A stretch of DNA of 64,000 bases. Source: Periplaneta americana. Its lineage: Eukaryota > Arthropoda > Insecta > Blattodea > Blattidae. Where the stretch lies: contig NC_091119.1 in the NCBI RefSeq assembly GCF_040183065.1, positions 60,064,892 through 60,128,891 of the forward strand. The letters are read 5' to 3'. This document shows positions 21,409 to 33,129 of the stretch, one piece after another. The first letter of the stretch is position 1; every line of letters starts with the position of its first letter. The position numbers and the translations under genes are program-made. Below the pieces are notes generated by a model, which was given only the letters and a program-made list of their open reading frames with translations, did not search any database and was not told where the DNA came from.

Positions 21409-21990
21409 CGGTCTGATTAGCGCAAGCGGTAGAGGCATTTGGTCCGAAAGGATGTGGGTTCGAGTCCCGCCTTAGGCATGGGTGTTGTGTTTGTAACTAA
21501 TTCAAGAGTCCACCGCTGTGGTCTCGTGGTAGCATCTATGGATGTAACTTTATGAGGCGTATGGAACCCCACTCATTCTCACCACTTCCTTTCCTCCCTC
21601 ACCATCCTTTCCTTATCATTCTGGTTGTCTTACTTGGTTTTCAGTTCGCGCCTGCGGCGGCCCTCCTAAGCCGCTGACTCTCTCGGCCGGCCTCCGTGGA
21701 TATGTAAAGCTATGGTAGCTGGTGGTCAGCAGCGGAACCCACTCCCTTACCGATGGGAGAGGGGGCTTATACCTCAGACCGTTTAAGAGGGGAATGTGGG
21801 GACTGTTGGCGTGGAATGGTACACGGATTTGGAAGGATGGCGGGAATGGTCGTGAGGGTGTTAGCGGTTAGGTCGGTTCGGCGTAGGTGCGGTTGGTGGA
21901 CTTGCAACTAATCCCAGGGGCGTACAATAGACCTCAGTCGCGGTGCACAAGGATGTTCCCTCCCCCCGGTCTCATAGAGAGAAAAAAAAA
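21409..21990 (+). repeat. tRNA-headed SINE-like repeat
   Basis: The head, TGTCGGTCTGATTAGCGCAA then GCGGTAGAGGC (box A) and GTGGGTTCGAGTCCCGCC (box B) 40 bases on, is a good tRNA-like polymerase III promoter. A second block with TGTGGTCTCGTGGTAGCAT lies at about 21518. A CG-rich body follows (GGCGGCCCTCCTAAGCCG, then CTGACTCTCTCGGCCGGCC). No intact acceptor stem can be folded around the head by eye, so I call it a SINE and not a tRNA gene. The 3' limit is uncertain. Confidence 0.55.
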
Positions 21991-22229
21991 ATAATTCAAG
22001 GAGGAGGAAACAAATACAAAAGAAAGCTTTAGGAAAATGACCTCTGGTCGGTAAAATAATAGATAAATAATGCAAATAATGCCAACTAAAAGAGAGATGA
22101 TGAAAAATTACCAATTATGGTTCCAATTGTTGATATGTTGATACAGGGGAGCAACTTTAATTGATATAGGGAGCCGTAAACCCTAAATACTTTGGTAATC
22201 TTCGCTTTACTTTAAAGACTTTATTAATA

Positions 22230-23056
22230 CAGGGTGTAAAATGTTACATGGCTCGGTGGTAGGTAGATGGGTACCATGTAATCATATTTTGTTAATAAAC
22301 CCATGTTCAGAAACGCTTTGTTTACGTGCTAGCGTCTCTGAAATGTGGAGGAGGACGTAGGCAGTACGGAACACAAATGCTAGGAAATAAGTAAAAATAC
22401 AATTGAAATTGAAAATGCACACATGTCCAAAGACTTTTTGTTTACGTGCTAAAGCCTCCGAAACGGCAGGGGGATGACTGCAGGTAAACAAACCATTGGA
22501 CTCCATGATGTGGTTCCAGTATGATGGCGCTCCAGCACACTTCGATCATGAGGTATCATTTGGATGACTACAGATGGATTGGACGTGGAGGCCCTATAGT
22601 CTGTCCCCCTCGCTCACCTGACCTGGCACCATTGGATTTCTTTTTCTGGGGGTACATGAAAACCTTGATGTACGAGACTCCCGTGGAGACACAATAAGAT
22701 CTTGTGGCACAAATTCAAGTAGCAGCTGGAGTCATCCGAGATACGCCGGGAATTTTTCCGAGAGTTCGACATGACATAATTAGGCGATGCACAAAATGTA
22801 TCGAAGTTGGTGGCAGCCATTTGGAGTACCTTCTGTAGTTGATTAAAATGCTGTTTACTTAGGCCTACAGTATTTCAATTGTCTTTTTTACTTTTTTTTT
22901 TCTAGCTTTCGTGATCCGTACTGCCTACGTTCTCCTCCACATTTCAGAGACTCTAGGGCGTAAACAAGCGTTTCTGAAGATGGGTTTATAAACAATATAT
23001 GATCACATGGTACCCATCTACTTACCACCAGCCTTGTAAATATATATTTTTTACAC
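22230..23056 (+). mobile_element. DDE transposon with about 145-bp TIRs, internally deleted
   Basis: The left arm from 22230 (CAGGGTGTAAAATGTTACAT) through GGTACCATGTAATCATAT and GGAGGAGGACGTAGGCAG is the inverted complement of 22915-23050 with scattered differences. A partial second copy of the inner arm (TTTGTTTACGTGCTAAAGCC, about 22437) follows in direct orientation. Between the arms only the C-terminal third of a transposase remains. The left end is preceded by TA. The right end has lost its last few bases. Confidence 0.75.
22508..22845 (+). pseudogene. C-terminal part of a DDE_3-type transposase
   Basis: Blocks on the plus strand in shifting frames: WFQYDGAPAHF (second catalytic Asp region), a YRWIGRGGPIVCPPRSPDLA-like block with PLDFFFWGYMKTLMYETPV (third acidic region), VAQIQVAAGVIRDTPGIF, and a RCTKCIEVGGSHLEYLL ending. 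The N-terminal DNA-binding half is gone and two frameshifts are present. The fold is the mariner-superfamily DDE_3 type common in insects. It lies within the TIR element 22230-23056. Confidence 0.75.
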
Positions 23057-23374
23057 TATTATTCTATATAGCTTTATTAACTTTTAAGTAGGTATGAAAA
23101 TATGATTTATGAGACGCTTACGCATATTGCTGGAATAATAATATGGTAACTATTATAGTAATAACTAGTAATTTCTGAATGGGAGCTCAAATCATTGTCA
23201 TAAATATATCACCCTATAGCTTAACTCCATGCAGTACCCTCACAATCTTTCTTTCATCTTCTCAGGAAAATAATCTACTCCTACATCGGAAATAGTAGTA
23301 CGATTACAATCAAGACTTCACCTCACTCTATTTTTAAATACTGATGATCAGAGATCGGAAGTTTAGGCATTATG

Positions 23375-23500
23375 AATCATTAAAATAGGCAGGCAAAAAG
23401 GCACCATAAATGGCTAAAATAGGCAGGCAAAAAGGCATTATAAATAGCTAAAATAGGTAGGCAAAAGGCATATATAGCTAAAATACGCAATAAAAGGCAA
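23375..23500. repeat. tandem repeat, about 35-bp unit
   Basis: Four degenerate copies of GGCTAAAATAGGCAGGCAAA plus AAGGCAYYATAAAT. Similar AGGCA-rich sequence reappears at 24000-24070, in the same orientation, so these are not inverted ends. Confidence 0.8.
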
Positions 23501-23527
23501 TTACAAAAACCTTGCTCTAGACCCACA

Positions 23528-23702
23528 ACCTTGCACTTTCCACAAAGGGATTTCGGCAGCAAGAAAAGCTTTACATAAGTCGAATGCAAATTGAGATTTT
23601 CGACTCGATGTTGCAATTATTGTTGGAAGCAAAGAAATCTTCTTCGCAGTAGCCTTGGAAAGTGCATTTTTGTGTTTGATTGTACTGATATGTTGCGATA
23701 TG
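23528..23702 (-). pseudogene. hAT transposase fragment (CGGBP1-like group)
   Basis: Minus strand, one unbroken frame of about 55 codons: QHISTIKHKNALSKATAKK, then LLPTIIATSSRKSQFAFDLC, KAFLAAEIPLWKV. This corresponds to the second half of the BED finger (H..H) and the following region of the intact hAT ORF at 41459-42943, which reads [18 protein letters not shown] and [17 protein letters not shown] at the same place. The rest of the gene is not seen, and the AGGCA repeats lie where the later exon sequence would be. Confidence 0.75.
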
Positions 23703-23709
23703 AAATATT

Positions 23710-24698
23710 TAGCTAGCTACAACACCGTCGCAATGAAAACTGAAAGAAAAATAACCGTTAAAAATAACGTTAGACCCGCATTGTTGCCTTGTCAAATAAA
23801 CACAAGCGGTAATTAAAACGCTTACTGTTATACATTTTTGCACGGCAGCACTCATTGTTGCAAAGAGAATATGAAGTGACTGAAAGACAATAATATAAAT
23901 TCGATGAAGTCACTTTCATTGTAGCGGTTATAGAAATAAATTAAAATACACCTGAAGGTAATTTTTAGTAATAAATTAATAAATAATGGATAAATAAACA
24001 AATAAGGCCAAAAAAGCATTTATTTTGCAAATTAGGCATTTATATTAAAAAAGGCAGAAAAGGCAACATAAAACTGTGACGTTTCAACCACAAAGATATA
24101 ATTCATACAGATTTACTTTCAAAATGAACACAAACACATTTAAAAAGGCATTCTGCCAAAGTTCCGGTCTCTGCTGATGATGATAGATGACATGAAAGGG
24201 AAGTGGACAGTGTTGGTGGAATGAATGAGGGAAACAGGAGTACCCCGAGAAGACCCGTTTGTAACGTCTGTTTCTGTTCACCACGTCGCACAGTGAGCTA
24301 AAAAGCAAGTCTAGCTTGACAAAATTAATAACTTTCCTGCATTCTAACGGATTGTTATGAAACTATGTACAGACTTTATAAGCAGCATATAGTTTTTGTA
24401 TACACACTCTTATTACGTTTGTTTAAGAGGAATTACTTCTTTATAGGAAGTGCATTTACACAAAATGAACAACTTCTCTCCTACAGAACAGATTTGGTTC
24501 TTTTTTACAATGGGATATCGTGAAATCGTGTTTAATTTTTTTAATGTTTCATTTATTGGTGTTGTATTTTCTTGTATTATTTTTACGTCGGCCATGTTAT
24601 GAAGTCACTGCCGCCATGTTGTGACGTCATCGTTTGTTAAACTTTATGAAAACTAAGCCATAACCTATAAAAAAAAATCCAATATGTTATTATGGCTC

Positions 24699-24739
<41 letters not shown>

Positions 24740-25060
24740 GTAAGGTGGCATCAAAAACTTTTTCCTTGCATTTTTACTATGTCCTGATTGTATCTATGCA
24801 ACTAAAACTTAGTATTAAGCAAAGTCTGCATGGTATAGTAAAAGAAAACAAGATGCAAAAATATAAGGAAAAAGTTTTTGATGCCACTGTAGATTTTTAT
24901 ATGTTTATTAACAACAGCTGTACTGCGTGGCCGCTATGAATACGGTTCTCAACCGAGCAGTTTTTCTTTATATGAGTATACATCCAATCTGAGTGCATCG
25001 ATAGCATCGGTTATTCAATGTCAAAATGGATGAACCAGGTGCTCATCTCTTCCGGATAGT
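23710..25060. other. unassigned sequence with AGGCA-rich block and (AAT)n
   Basis: It contains an (AAT)n microsatellite at about 24701-24738 and two nearly identical inverted stretches around it: AAAACTTTTTCCTTGCATTT at 24752 and its inverse at about 24855-24880, suggesting a small hairpin MITE of about 130 bp. No coding region recognised. Confidence 0.4.
24904..24909 (-). promoter_or_regulatory. polyadenylation signal of the lipase gene
   Basis: TTTATT on the plus strand gives AATAAA on the minus strand, about 165 bases after the lipase stop codon at 25072-25074. It is the first such hexamer I see downstream. The cleavage site is not determined. Confidence 0.5.
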
Positions 25061-25071
25061 GCGTACAATTT

Positions 25072-25221
25072 TCAATACTCTTCCGCGAGATTCAGCAAGT
25101 GGTCGTACAGCAATGGTTTTCCTTGATTAGCAAACACGAAATCTATGTGATTGAATTTCGGTGCTCGAACTGCAGTTATTTCTACCAGATGGGATAACTG
25201 CTCAGCCAGATGCTTGGCATC
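25072..25221 (-). CDS. acid lipase (lipase 3-like), terminal exon F
   Basis: Fifty codons on the minus strand after a good acceptor (TTCTTGATTGCAG, exon starts at 25221), ending in TGA at 25072-25074. The peptide starts DAKHLAEQL, contains KFNHIDFVFANQG and ends LAEEY. The FNHxDF motif carries the catalytic His of the lysosomal/gastric acid lipase family, and the length to the stop after this motif is normal. The preceding exon E ends in phase 0 at GDLIVNPK, and family members continue directly with a D-V/A-K/E-L segment, so the join fits. This fixes the 3' end of the gene. Confidence 0.88.
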   Translation of the reverse strand, partial: DAKHLAEQLSHLVEITAVRAPKFNHIDFVFANQGKPLLYDHLLNLAEEY

Positions 25222-25229
25222 CTGCAATC

Positions 25230-28200
25230 AAGAAACATGACGACAGTAAGTTCCATAGTCAACTGACGTCCTGCATAAAAGAGGGAGCATTTGGGAAGGC
25301 GGGGTAGGTTTCTCAGAAGAGGCACAGTACAGCCATGCATTATGTCCAGACACTCCCTCACTCTTCCTACAGAGCTGCGCACGAGATCGGATGAGTCTAC
25401 TTACGAATTATAGGGGAATGGGTTAGCTTTTGCCTTGAACTCGGTAAACACACGCCCGACCTTCCCTTCTACTCCTACCCGCTGTACAGAAATGTTGTTC
25501 CCCTACTGCGCATCGCGAGTGTCTTGACAAAATGCATGGGCTGTGCAGCTTGTACTTTTTCCATTCGTCGCGAAGTACATAAAAACTCATAATGTTTGGG
25601 AAGTTGGACGTATCTTAATTTTCTTGTAAACAAAAGGGCATTGGAATACTATAAAATACAGGAGGTTGATCGATAACCGTAAGCAGGAGGCGGGATATTG
25701 TTATACCTAGTAACAGCAGCGACTTAAACGGCATCATAATCAATCATAATCATAATCAGTCATAATCATCACCATCGTCGTCGTAATAGTCATTTTTCAA
25801 CTACAGATGTTATTTAAGAGTCCAAATTCAATACATAGATCGTATATTGTTCGCTTATTTAAATTTGTCCTGTTTTTGTAGTACTCATACTACCAGTTTT
25901 ACAGGGTGTAAGTGGTATAATGCCATTATTTTAACTGATAATTATTCATGTAATAGGGAAGAAAAAATGTCCTTACAATTTTTTTCTAATTGCAATATTT
26001 AACTAATTAGTAAAGTTTACAATATTAGACGTTTTGGAACGTTGCTGGATGGGAGGAGGGGGTTTAGAAGTACACAGTACAGCTCAAGCGGGGAGGAGGG
26101 AGTTTAGAAGTACGCAATGCAGCTCAAGTGGGTACAGACAAACCAGTACAAAACAGATGCTCTGTTCTAATGCAGGAGCTGACCATGACAATATTGTTGT
26201 TTACATAAAACGAGCAGAAAATACAATCTTTAAATCGCATTAATAGAACGTTATGGTAAATTTACTTATTATGTAACAATATTGCTCCATTTTTTATTGT
26301 ACGTCTAAAAAATAAACAATATTGGTTTTCTGCACAAAATCACATGAACTTTTTTTCTAATGCAACATTTTAATTTCTCCCGCTTCCGTAAAGCAGTATC
26401 ATTTTTAAAGAAATTTCTGGTTGTGTGATTTTCGAAAGGGGGTAAGAGACTTCTAGTTTCTAATAATCGTTGAGAAACAGCTACTTCGCCGATTAGGTAA
26501 CCTTATTTGAGGAAAACGTTGACGATACATCCTTCTTACGTCACTTGAATTACGACGACTTTCTCCATAAATTAACAACATATATTATGATATTCCTAAA
26601 CTGTGACTGACATTGTATGTCGTTTATCGAATATCCTGTACAGACCTGATATCCGCTCGGCAGTAGAGCTATGGACAGGGAGCTTGAACTCAGCTGACTC
26701 GTACTTACGTCTGTGCAGAGTACTGCCTACTGAACACGTTGCCACTTCTCTCACGCCAGAATATTAAGCATGCAATTTTATTTAATTTCATGAAAACGTA
26801 ATAGAACATACAAATATTTATTTAAACTAATATTAACTCTTTGCTAGATATACCTAGTGATGTAATTGTTTTCATAATTTTACTGATGATATAAGCAGTA
26901 TAACGCAAACAAAATAAGAAAAGAGATACTTTTTCTCTGGGAAAACTATCAAGTTTTGACCCTATGTTGTGTGGACATTTTTTGATCCCAAATGAAGGTA
27001 GACCGTCCCAAATGACTGTCAAAAGGACGGCACTTATACCCCTTACACTCAGTATAATATTAAATAAATGTAAAAATTAATCGGCCATCAGTGCATACGT
27101 ACATAAAGAATATAACTCAATGAAATACAAGTGTTAGAAATGACCCAGTGTATCGTACTCGATTACAGTTCTTGCCGAAGGCAATCGATTTTTAGACAGA
27201 AAAGTTCTAAGTTTAGTTTCGATTGAGTGAAGAAGTAAAGCCATTAGTTTGGTGCAGAAGACATGTGAAGTAATTATAGAATAAGGACGCATAAACGCAA
27301 CATTCTACAGTATATCCAGCTCGCTATTACTCCATTTACAAGATTGCTGACAGGTATAATCACGAAACGACACCTCTGTAGAAAAAAGCGGGGACTCTAT
27401 AACCTTCATCCGTAACGATATTCCCTGGCGTCATATGAATGCACAATTAAAAAATGAATTCCAAGAAGCTGCCACATCCTTCCTTGTTATAAATTTTACG
27501 CGTTTCAGAACAGATGAGTTCCTTTGCCAAGTTGCGAAAGTTTATAGTTCTTTTCTTGAAATATTATTCGAAAACCATAGCCTACATAAACGACAACATT
27601 TTAAATTCACAAAAATAAACGATGAATTTTCATTTTATGAATAATTACACGCAAAAGTGTATTATTTCTGGTCTCAGAAATAAGATAATTTCTTTCATTT
27701 GTACAGTGCATAGTTTAAGCACGTACATGTACTTCTGCACAAAATTACTGCGACCATTTTCCCCAAACTAGCGGGTATAACCGGACGAATCGTCTCGTAT
27801 TGAAGAGATGGTTGGTATCTTCCATTACATAGCGATGGACGTTAAAATTATATTAAGTAATGTGCAGGAAAACTATTAAAATGTGTACAAAATAATGGGT
27901 ATGTGCAGAAAAATATCAAGGGAAATAAAAAAGCGATGAGGATTTGTGATCAAAATTCAACGAAAATTGCCAAAAATGATTTAATACAACAAAAATACTC
28001 TTAAGAGGAAAGAAAGCAAAAAAAAAAAGGAGATATAGAAAAAATATCTTAAAATACTCCCATTTATCATAAAGCATATACATACTAAAGCAGCTACATT
28101 TCTGGCTTACCAGAAAAAAATATGAAATTTCACAAAACTCCTAGGCTTATTGATGAACCACGGAAGTGGATCACCCACGCGTAACAAATGTTTCATGAAA

Positions 28201-29860
28201 ATGGAATTTACAGTTATCCTTGACACACTTTTTCATGAGGACAGTAACTGCACCTGGCTTAGCTTGGTATATTGTATAAGGATTACTGACTCTGGAAAAA
28301 ATAGTAACGAAGAGTAGAAATAATTCCTCACAAGAAGCTTACTTAATTTCTCGAAATATGGAAGTTTGGGAACATAGGGGTCAGCTCATTTCATTAACTC
28401 ATCGTCGTATTCAAGAAACAACATTAAAGCTCGTTAGGACCGAATTAGATTTCATGTCTGTACCTTGAATATTTGAAAAGAGCGGGGTTTCATGTTTACT
28501 CGTATTGTTCATAGGCGGCAGCATTATCGTACCGGTCGGTTGGTAATAATTAGGGGGCGGATGTTGATGAAAAGTCATCTTCTTATTTTTCACTTTAGGA
28601 CGATGCCTATTAATATAGAAATCCTTCCTATGTTAATATCAACGTTAAAATTAATTTATTATATTGCATTTTTTGCATTTTTCAACGTTTTTGAACTAAT
28701 AGATCATTTTTATATTTTCGGCATTTTTTTGGTAATTTTTAATACTTTGAAGAACTTTTAGATCATTTGGAATGCATTTTACTTTCTTCTTTACCGATAG
28801 GTCTGTTAATTTTTTTCTAAGAAAATAGGTCAGTAGTAAGTACCTACTGAATAAGTGAATAACCGTGAAGTTTGAGTTTTATAGTTTGGAACAGACTGTA
28901 AAGTCCATCCCTCATTCCACTGAAGACTTCACCTCATACAACGGAAGTAATATAAAATGCCTGACAACAGCTTAGTTTAAGTGAGGGCTTTGACCGCTAC
29001 TGTTCTTTTGTCGGTACGAGGGTGTCTTTAGAATTTATGTTTGGAAGGGGAGAAACTTTCACCATGTCCTGGAAAGGACGTTGGGTTCCCATGGAAGGGA
29101 AGGGACAGTATTTTTAACACAGATTACAAGAACGCAAGCTGCACCCAAAATTTGTTTTATCATTCACCCATCTGGAAGATCTGGTAACAAAAGTGAAGAA
29201 CGAAAGGAGGAGGAGACAGAGAATGAAGGCACTGACATGGACCACCACCGATTGAAACACCTTGTAAACTTAATTAAAATCTATAGTTTTCCCTTAAAGC
29301 CTTCATTTTTTGCATGCCCTTTTCCTTTATCTTAGCCAAATTTCAGGAAGTTGCCTCCTCTCTCCGAGACTTGCAGGGCAGTCATTGAAACATGGTGACT
29401 GATTTTTAAGAAGTTGTGGTGCGAGTACTTTGAATAATATTTAAATGTCATTTTCTTTTAATTTCATATCATTTTTCCATTAGTTTAAGAGCATTTTAAT
29501 GATCATTTTAAGTAGATTTTTAGGTCATCAACATCCGTTCCCTAGTAATAATTAACGAGCTCAGAAGACATAGATTAGACACCAGGAGGGTGCAGGGACG
29601 AGAGACTTATATTGAAAGATATCTGACATGAATTAGGGAGACTAGATATCTGCCTTCAATAATTTTATTCCACGTTCTTTCATTAATTCCTCAATAAGTG
29701 GCAAACAAATAGGTTTCTGCTGCAAACGTGAGCGGTCGTATTTTCAGTTGAAATTCAAATTTCAACGAAATACGGATTCATGGAATTATAATCATTAAAT
29801 TCATTAGAAATCTAGTAATTAATATGTAATATATAGCTAAAATAAAATCTGATTAATAAG
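25230..29860. other. lipase intron E-F, mostly unassigned
   Basis: Intron sequence on the template of the lipase gene. It contains a 46-bp direct duplication (26044-26130) and small open frames without domains. I see no further exon, transposase or SINE between about 26200 and 29800. Confidence 0.45.
26044..26130. repeat. 46-bp direct duplication
   Basis: GGGAGGAGGGGGTTTAGAAG followed by TACACAGTACAGCTCAAG recurs immediately as GGGAGGAGGGAGTTTAGAAG and TACGCAATGCAGCTCAAG. Confidence 0.85.
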
Positions 29861-29863
29861 TTG

Positions 29864-29866
29864 CAA

Positions 29867-29905
<39 letters not shown>
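29864..29905. repeat. (AT)n microsatellite
   Basis: About twenty uninterrupted TA units. Confidence 0.95.
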
Positions 29906-29908
<3 letters not shown>

Positions 29909-30269
29909 CATAAGTTTTAAAATGTAAAATGACTAAAAGTTATTGCAGGAATTTTCCTTGAAAATTTGTTTGTCCAGCCATACGCAGCATACGTAGGCAT
30001 ATTAAAATTCGTTGAGTTATCAATAAAAAAAAAAGACGATGTAACACCACAATTAACTGCAAGGCTAAGTGGGAGCTAATGTTTTGGTAGCATCATGATG
30101 ACTACTGTCCGCAAGCGCGGCTTCACCTTGAAGTGCTTATGTCTAGTCTATGTCTTTTGTGCTCGTTGGTAGATTAATAAAGTTCTGTGTTGTAGACCCT
30201 GCTTCCATTCGCATACCATTACTATAATTTGTGTGATTTTTAGAATTATATTAACTAAACTTGTTTTCA

Positions 30270-30273
<4 letters not shown>

Positions 30274-30300
<27 letters not shown>

Positions 30301-30413
30301 TTATTATTAATTGTATATTGTTCCTGTATTTCTGCTATTGTATTGCTATTGTTCTAATACTGGTTGAGTGGAAGAGAGGCTTTATGGCCTTAACTCCGTC
30401 AGTAGAAATAAAT

Positions 30414-30456
<43 letters not shown>
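30274..30456. repeat. (TTA)n and (CTA)n microsatellites
   Basis: TTA repeats at about 30274-30309, and fourteen CTA units at about 30412-30456. The CTA run directly precedes the mariner remnant and makes the first part of the open frame on each strand low-complexity. Confidence 0.95.
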
Positions 30457-31165
30457 AAAATGGCTGATGCTAGAGGAGCAGTACGGAGAAATAAAATTCT
30501 GTTTTCGCTTATAGCATACTATACGCCAGCATTGAGGAAGTACACTGCAAAGAAACAACAACTTTATCGGGATGGTTTGAGACTGAATCATGACAACGCA
30601 CGACGTCACATCGCGAATCAAGTTATGCAATTTCTTGCTAAATTCTACATAATCTGTGTACCACATCCACCTTATAGACCCGATCTTGCTCCCTGTGACT
30701 TTTTTTTAGTTCCGTCACTGAAGGCAAAGCTCCGGGGCATTCGTTTTGAGAACTCTGAAGCAGTGCTCAAGAACTGTGAGGCGATTCTCAAGGACCCTCG
30801 CAAAGAATGACCTGTATCATGTGTTCGAGGACTGAAAGAAACGCTATAACAAGTGCATTCAAGTACTACTTCGAAAAGACCATCTAAACATTGAGTCGAC
30901 CTGGTTGGCGAGTTGGTATAGCGCTGGCCTTCTATGCCCAAGGTTGCGGGTTCGATCTCGGGCCAGGTTGAGGGCATTTAAGTGTGCTTAAATGCGACAG
31001 GCTCATGTCAGTAGATTTACTGGCATGTAAAAGAACTCCTGCGGGACAAAATTCCGGCACATCCGGCAACGCTGATATAACCTCTGCAGTTGCGAGCGTC
31101 GTTAAATAAAACATAACATTTAACATCTAAACATTGAAGTAGAGTAATAAAAATCTGTGAAAAAA
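30457..31165 (+). pseudogene. mariner transposase C-terminal remnant, split by a SINE
   Basis: Plus-strand frame with HDNARRHIANQV (second catalytic Asp), VPHPPYRPDLAPCDFFL (third Asp, D,D34D spacing) and a LKAKLRGIRFENSEAVLKNC helix. A one-base shift near 30797 moves the frame to KNDLYHVFED, a stop, then KKRYNKCIQVLLRKDHLN up to 30894. The SINE at 30895-31123 interrupts there, and the coding sequence resumes after the 14-bp duplication with the last codons and stop. The N-terminal two thirds are missing. It lies in lipase intron E-F, antisense to that gene. Confidence 0.85.
30895..31123 (+). repeat. tRNA-derived SINE with 14-bp target duplication
   Basis: Flanked by the identical CATCTAAACATTGA at 30881-30894 and 31124-31137. 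Box A: GGCGAGTTGGTATAGCGCTG. Box B: GCGGGTTCGATCTCGG. The body includes TTAAGTGTGCTTAAATGCGA and TCCTGCGGGACAAAATTCC. It ends GCGAGCGTCGTTAAATAAAA. A second member of the same family lies at 35512-35741 on the minus strand, also with a target duplication. Confidence 0.93.
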
Positions 31166-31169
31166 AATC

Positions 31170-31660
31170 AGTCTCGGTCTACCTTGATCAGCCCTCGAAA
31201 TGAAATACTGTAACTTATACAAAATAATAAACAGAAATTATTCCTGAAGGAGTAAAAACTCGTACATGTACAGAAAGTTATCAAAACACAATTAACACTT
31301 AAACAAAGACAAAAATAATTATTAGAAACCTAGTGGATTGCAAAAAAAGAAAGGATAAATTAATTTAAAAAAAGCAAATTTTAATTTTAACAGTTTAACT
31401 TGTACAAATACATAAATACACATTAAACAAAGACATATTCTTTAAAATTAAATTCCTGACGCTATATTTGAATTTTCGGATACTACAATTGTGCAAGCTT
31501 GCGTATTTTTCAATTATTTGCGTATTTTTCAATTATTTCCTTACATAGACTAGGACCAAAGTAGGTACCACGTTAAGAGCATTATAATTAAAATTAGTAT
31601 ATAGAACTGTAAAATGTAAATATATTTATTAATTTTCAGTCACATTTGTGATTATTTTTA
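31170..31660. other. lipase intron E-F, unassigned AT-rich part
   Basis: No feature except a 19-bp tandem duplication (GCGTATTTTTCAATTATTT, about 31501-31540). Confidence 0.4.
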
Positions 31661-31666
31661 ACTCAC

Positions 31667-31809
31667 CTTTGGATTTACAATCAAGTCCCCTTCACCGTAA
31701 TGCAAAGATGCTGGAGTCGTTATCTTCTTGACTTCGTAATCTGGAGGAAAATGCTGGCCGTATTTTACTAGATTCTGTATGAGTCCGTAATCATATTGCT
31801 GGAATCTCC
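31667..31809 (-). CDS. acid lipase (lipase 3-like), exon E
   Basis: 143 bases on the minus strand. The acceptor TATATTTTAG precedes 31809, and the donor is CCAAAG/GTGAGT (31666-31661). With the single G carried from exon D the peptide reads GRFQQYDYG, LIQNLVKYGQHFPPDYEVKK and a PASLHYGEGDLIVNPK segment. The QYDYG and PPDY motifs are family signatures, and the Asp of GEGDL is the catalytic acid of the alpha/beta-hydrolase triad. The exon ends in phase 0. All of it is homologous to the C-terminal third of lysosomal acid lipase/gastric lipase. Confidence 0.93.
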
Positions 31810-31814
31810 CTAAA

Positions 31815-32920
31815 ATATAATATTTTGGATCACTTTAGTTAAACATGTTGCCAGTTTATTTCTTTAAGGTTCATCTGGTGTGATTCTTATTTTTATGTGA
31901 TAATTGTTGCATACACCGAGAAAAACTTTTCTTCAGTTCAACTTAATCCTCGTGTCTCTAAGCATGTGATGTATAATGTAAATCTGACATTAACACACTT
32001 GTAATGTTACAGTCATGCTAAAAGAAAAAAAGTATAAAATTAAATAAAGAACTGTAGAAGGATCAAGACTTCATACCTACCGAAAGGAAGAATTTTATGT
32101 TGTTTACGTTGTTTGTTTCATTTACTGCACTTTAAGTGCAACTTAAAAGTAACTGTCAGTATACTATAGCGACATCGGATCCAATCGATATCAAGTGTCG
32201 GGAAAACTTTACGATTTTACGTACTTCAAAAATATTTAAACATTTGTCTTCCATAATCTGAGTTTAGGAGAATTACAGTCTGATCTGTTCGGCAAGTCAA
32301 AATAAAATTACTGTAAAGTTATATCAGAAGTGAACAATAATTATTTTTTGTACTCCAGCACTAAAACAATCTTTATCGTTAGTGAAAATCATTCATAATA
32401 TGCCACATTATTGTACCAGAGCCGTAAAAATATCATCATCATGCCAACTAAAACGTCATGACTTCTATTGTGCCATAAAGTTAATATCTGTACCTCAGAA
32501 CGAAAAGGATAGAAGCCCAACTTAACTAATTTTGAGATAAGCACATCATTTTGATCAGAATTTCTTTCTTTAACAACTTAAAAAAAAGAAGTGCACAAAA
32601 TCCATATTCTCTTTAAATTCGGATGTCAAAGGATGGAAGGACCATTGCTCTTCATCTACTTACTTTGCGGTTTTTTCTCTTCCCTGAAAAGTTATGTTTT
32701 TGTGACTTCCATCCATTTCTCTTCGAGGGACAGATATTATGAAGCGATTTGTCAATGCTATAGTATTTAATACGTCATTGTTGTCATAGTAACCCTTTTC
32801 TTCATAGGAACTATCAATTATTACAAATTTTGTTATTTCTTCATTAATTGTTTTATAATGCATACTATAACACATGAAACACGTTTATAATATTATACAG
32901 TTATTGAAATTGTCAGAATT
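31815..32920. other. lipase intron D-E, unassigned part
   Basis: No coding region. At about 32274 a TACAGTCTGATCTGTTCGGC stretch resembles the left terminus of the DDE element at 36763 (TACAGTCTGATCCGTTTGG). A matching right end was not found, so it may be a stray terminus. Confidence 0.4.
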
Positions 32921-32924
32921 AGGA

Positions 32925-33128
32925 ACATGACCACCTTGTGGTATAGGGGTCAGCATGCGGTCTCTTACGCAGAGAGCCCGGGTTCGATTCCCGGTCGGGT
33001 TGAATTTCCTGGTTGAGGTTTTTCAGGGTTTTTCCTCAACTGTAAGGCAAATTCCAGGAAATTCGGGCCACAACATCCCTGAATATCACCGGCCTCAATC
33101 ATCACCGAAATCATATTCATAACAAATC
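32925..33128 (+). repeat. tRNA-derived SINE
   Basis: Box A TGTGGTATAGGGGTCAGCAT at about 32937 and box B CCGGGTTCGATTCCCGGTC at about 32979. The body follows with CCTGGTTGAGGTTTTTCAGG, GGCAAATTCCAGGAAATTCG and CACCGGCCTCAATCATCACC. Its central GGTTGAGGTTTTT segment is shared with the SINEs at 38306, 48987 and 59145, so they belong to related families. No clear target duplication. Confidence 0.8.
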
Positions 33129-33129
33129 A

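Noticed and set aside
21409..21485. tRNA gene
   Set aside because: Box A and box B are good, but no closed acceptor stem or anticodon arm can be drawn by eye and the sequence runs on into a SINE-like body.
27435..27644. 69-codon frame in lipase intron E-F
   Set aside because: No similarity to lipase or element proteins that I can see; the length is within chance for AT-rich DNA.
30038..30235. Possible solo LTR (starts TGTAACACC, contains AATAAAGTTCTGTG)
   Set aside because: No target duplication, no matching end and no internal retroviral sequence nearby. Too weak to list.
32940..33000. tRNA gene
   Set aside because: Same reason; it is the head of a SINE with a long shared body.
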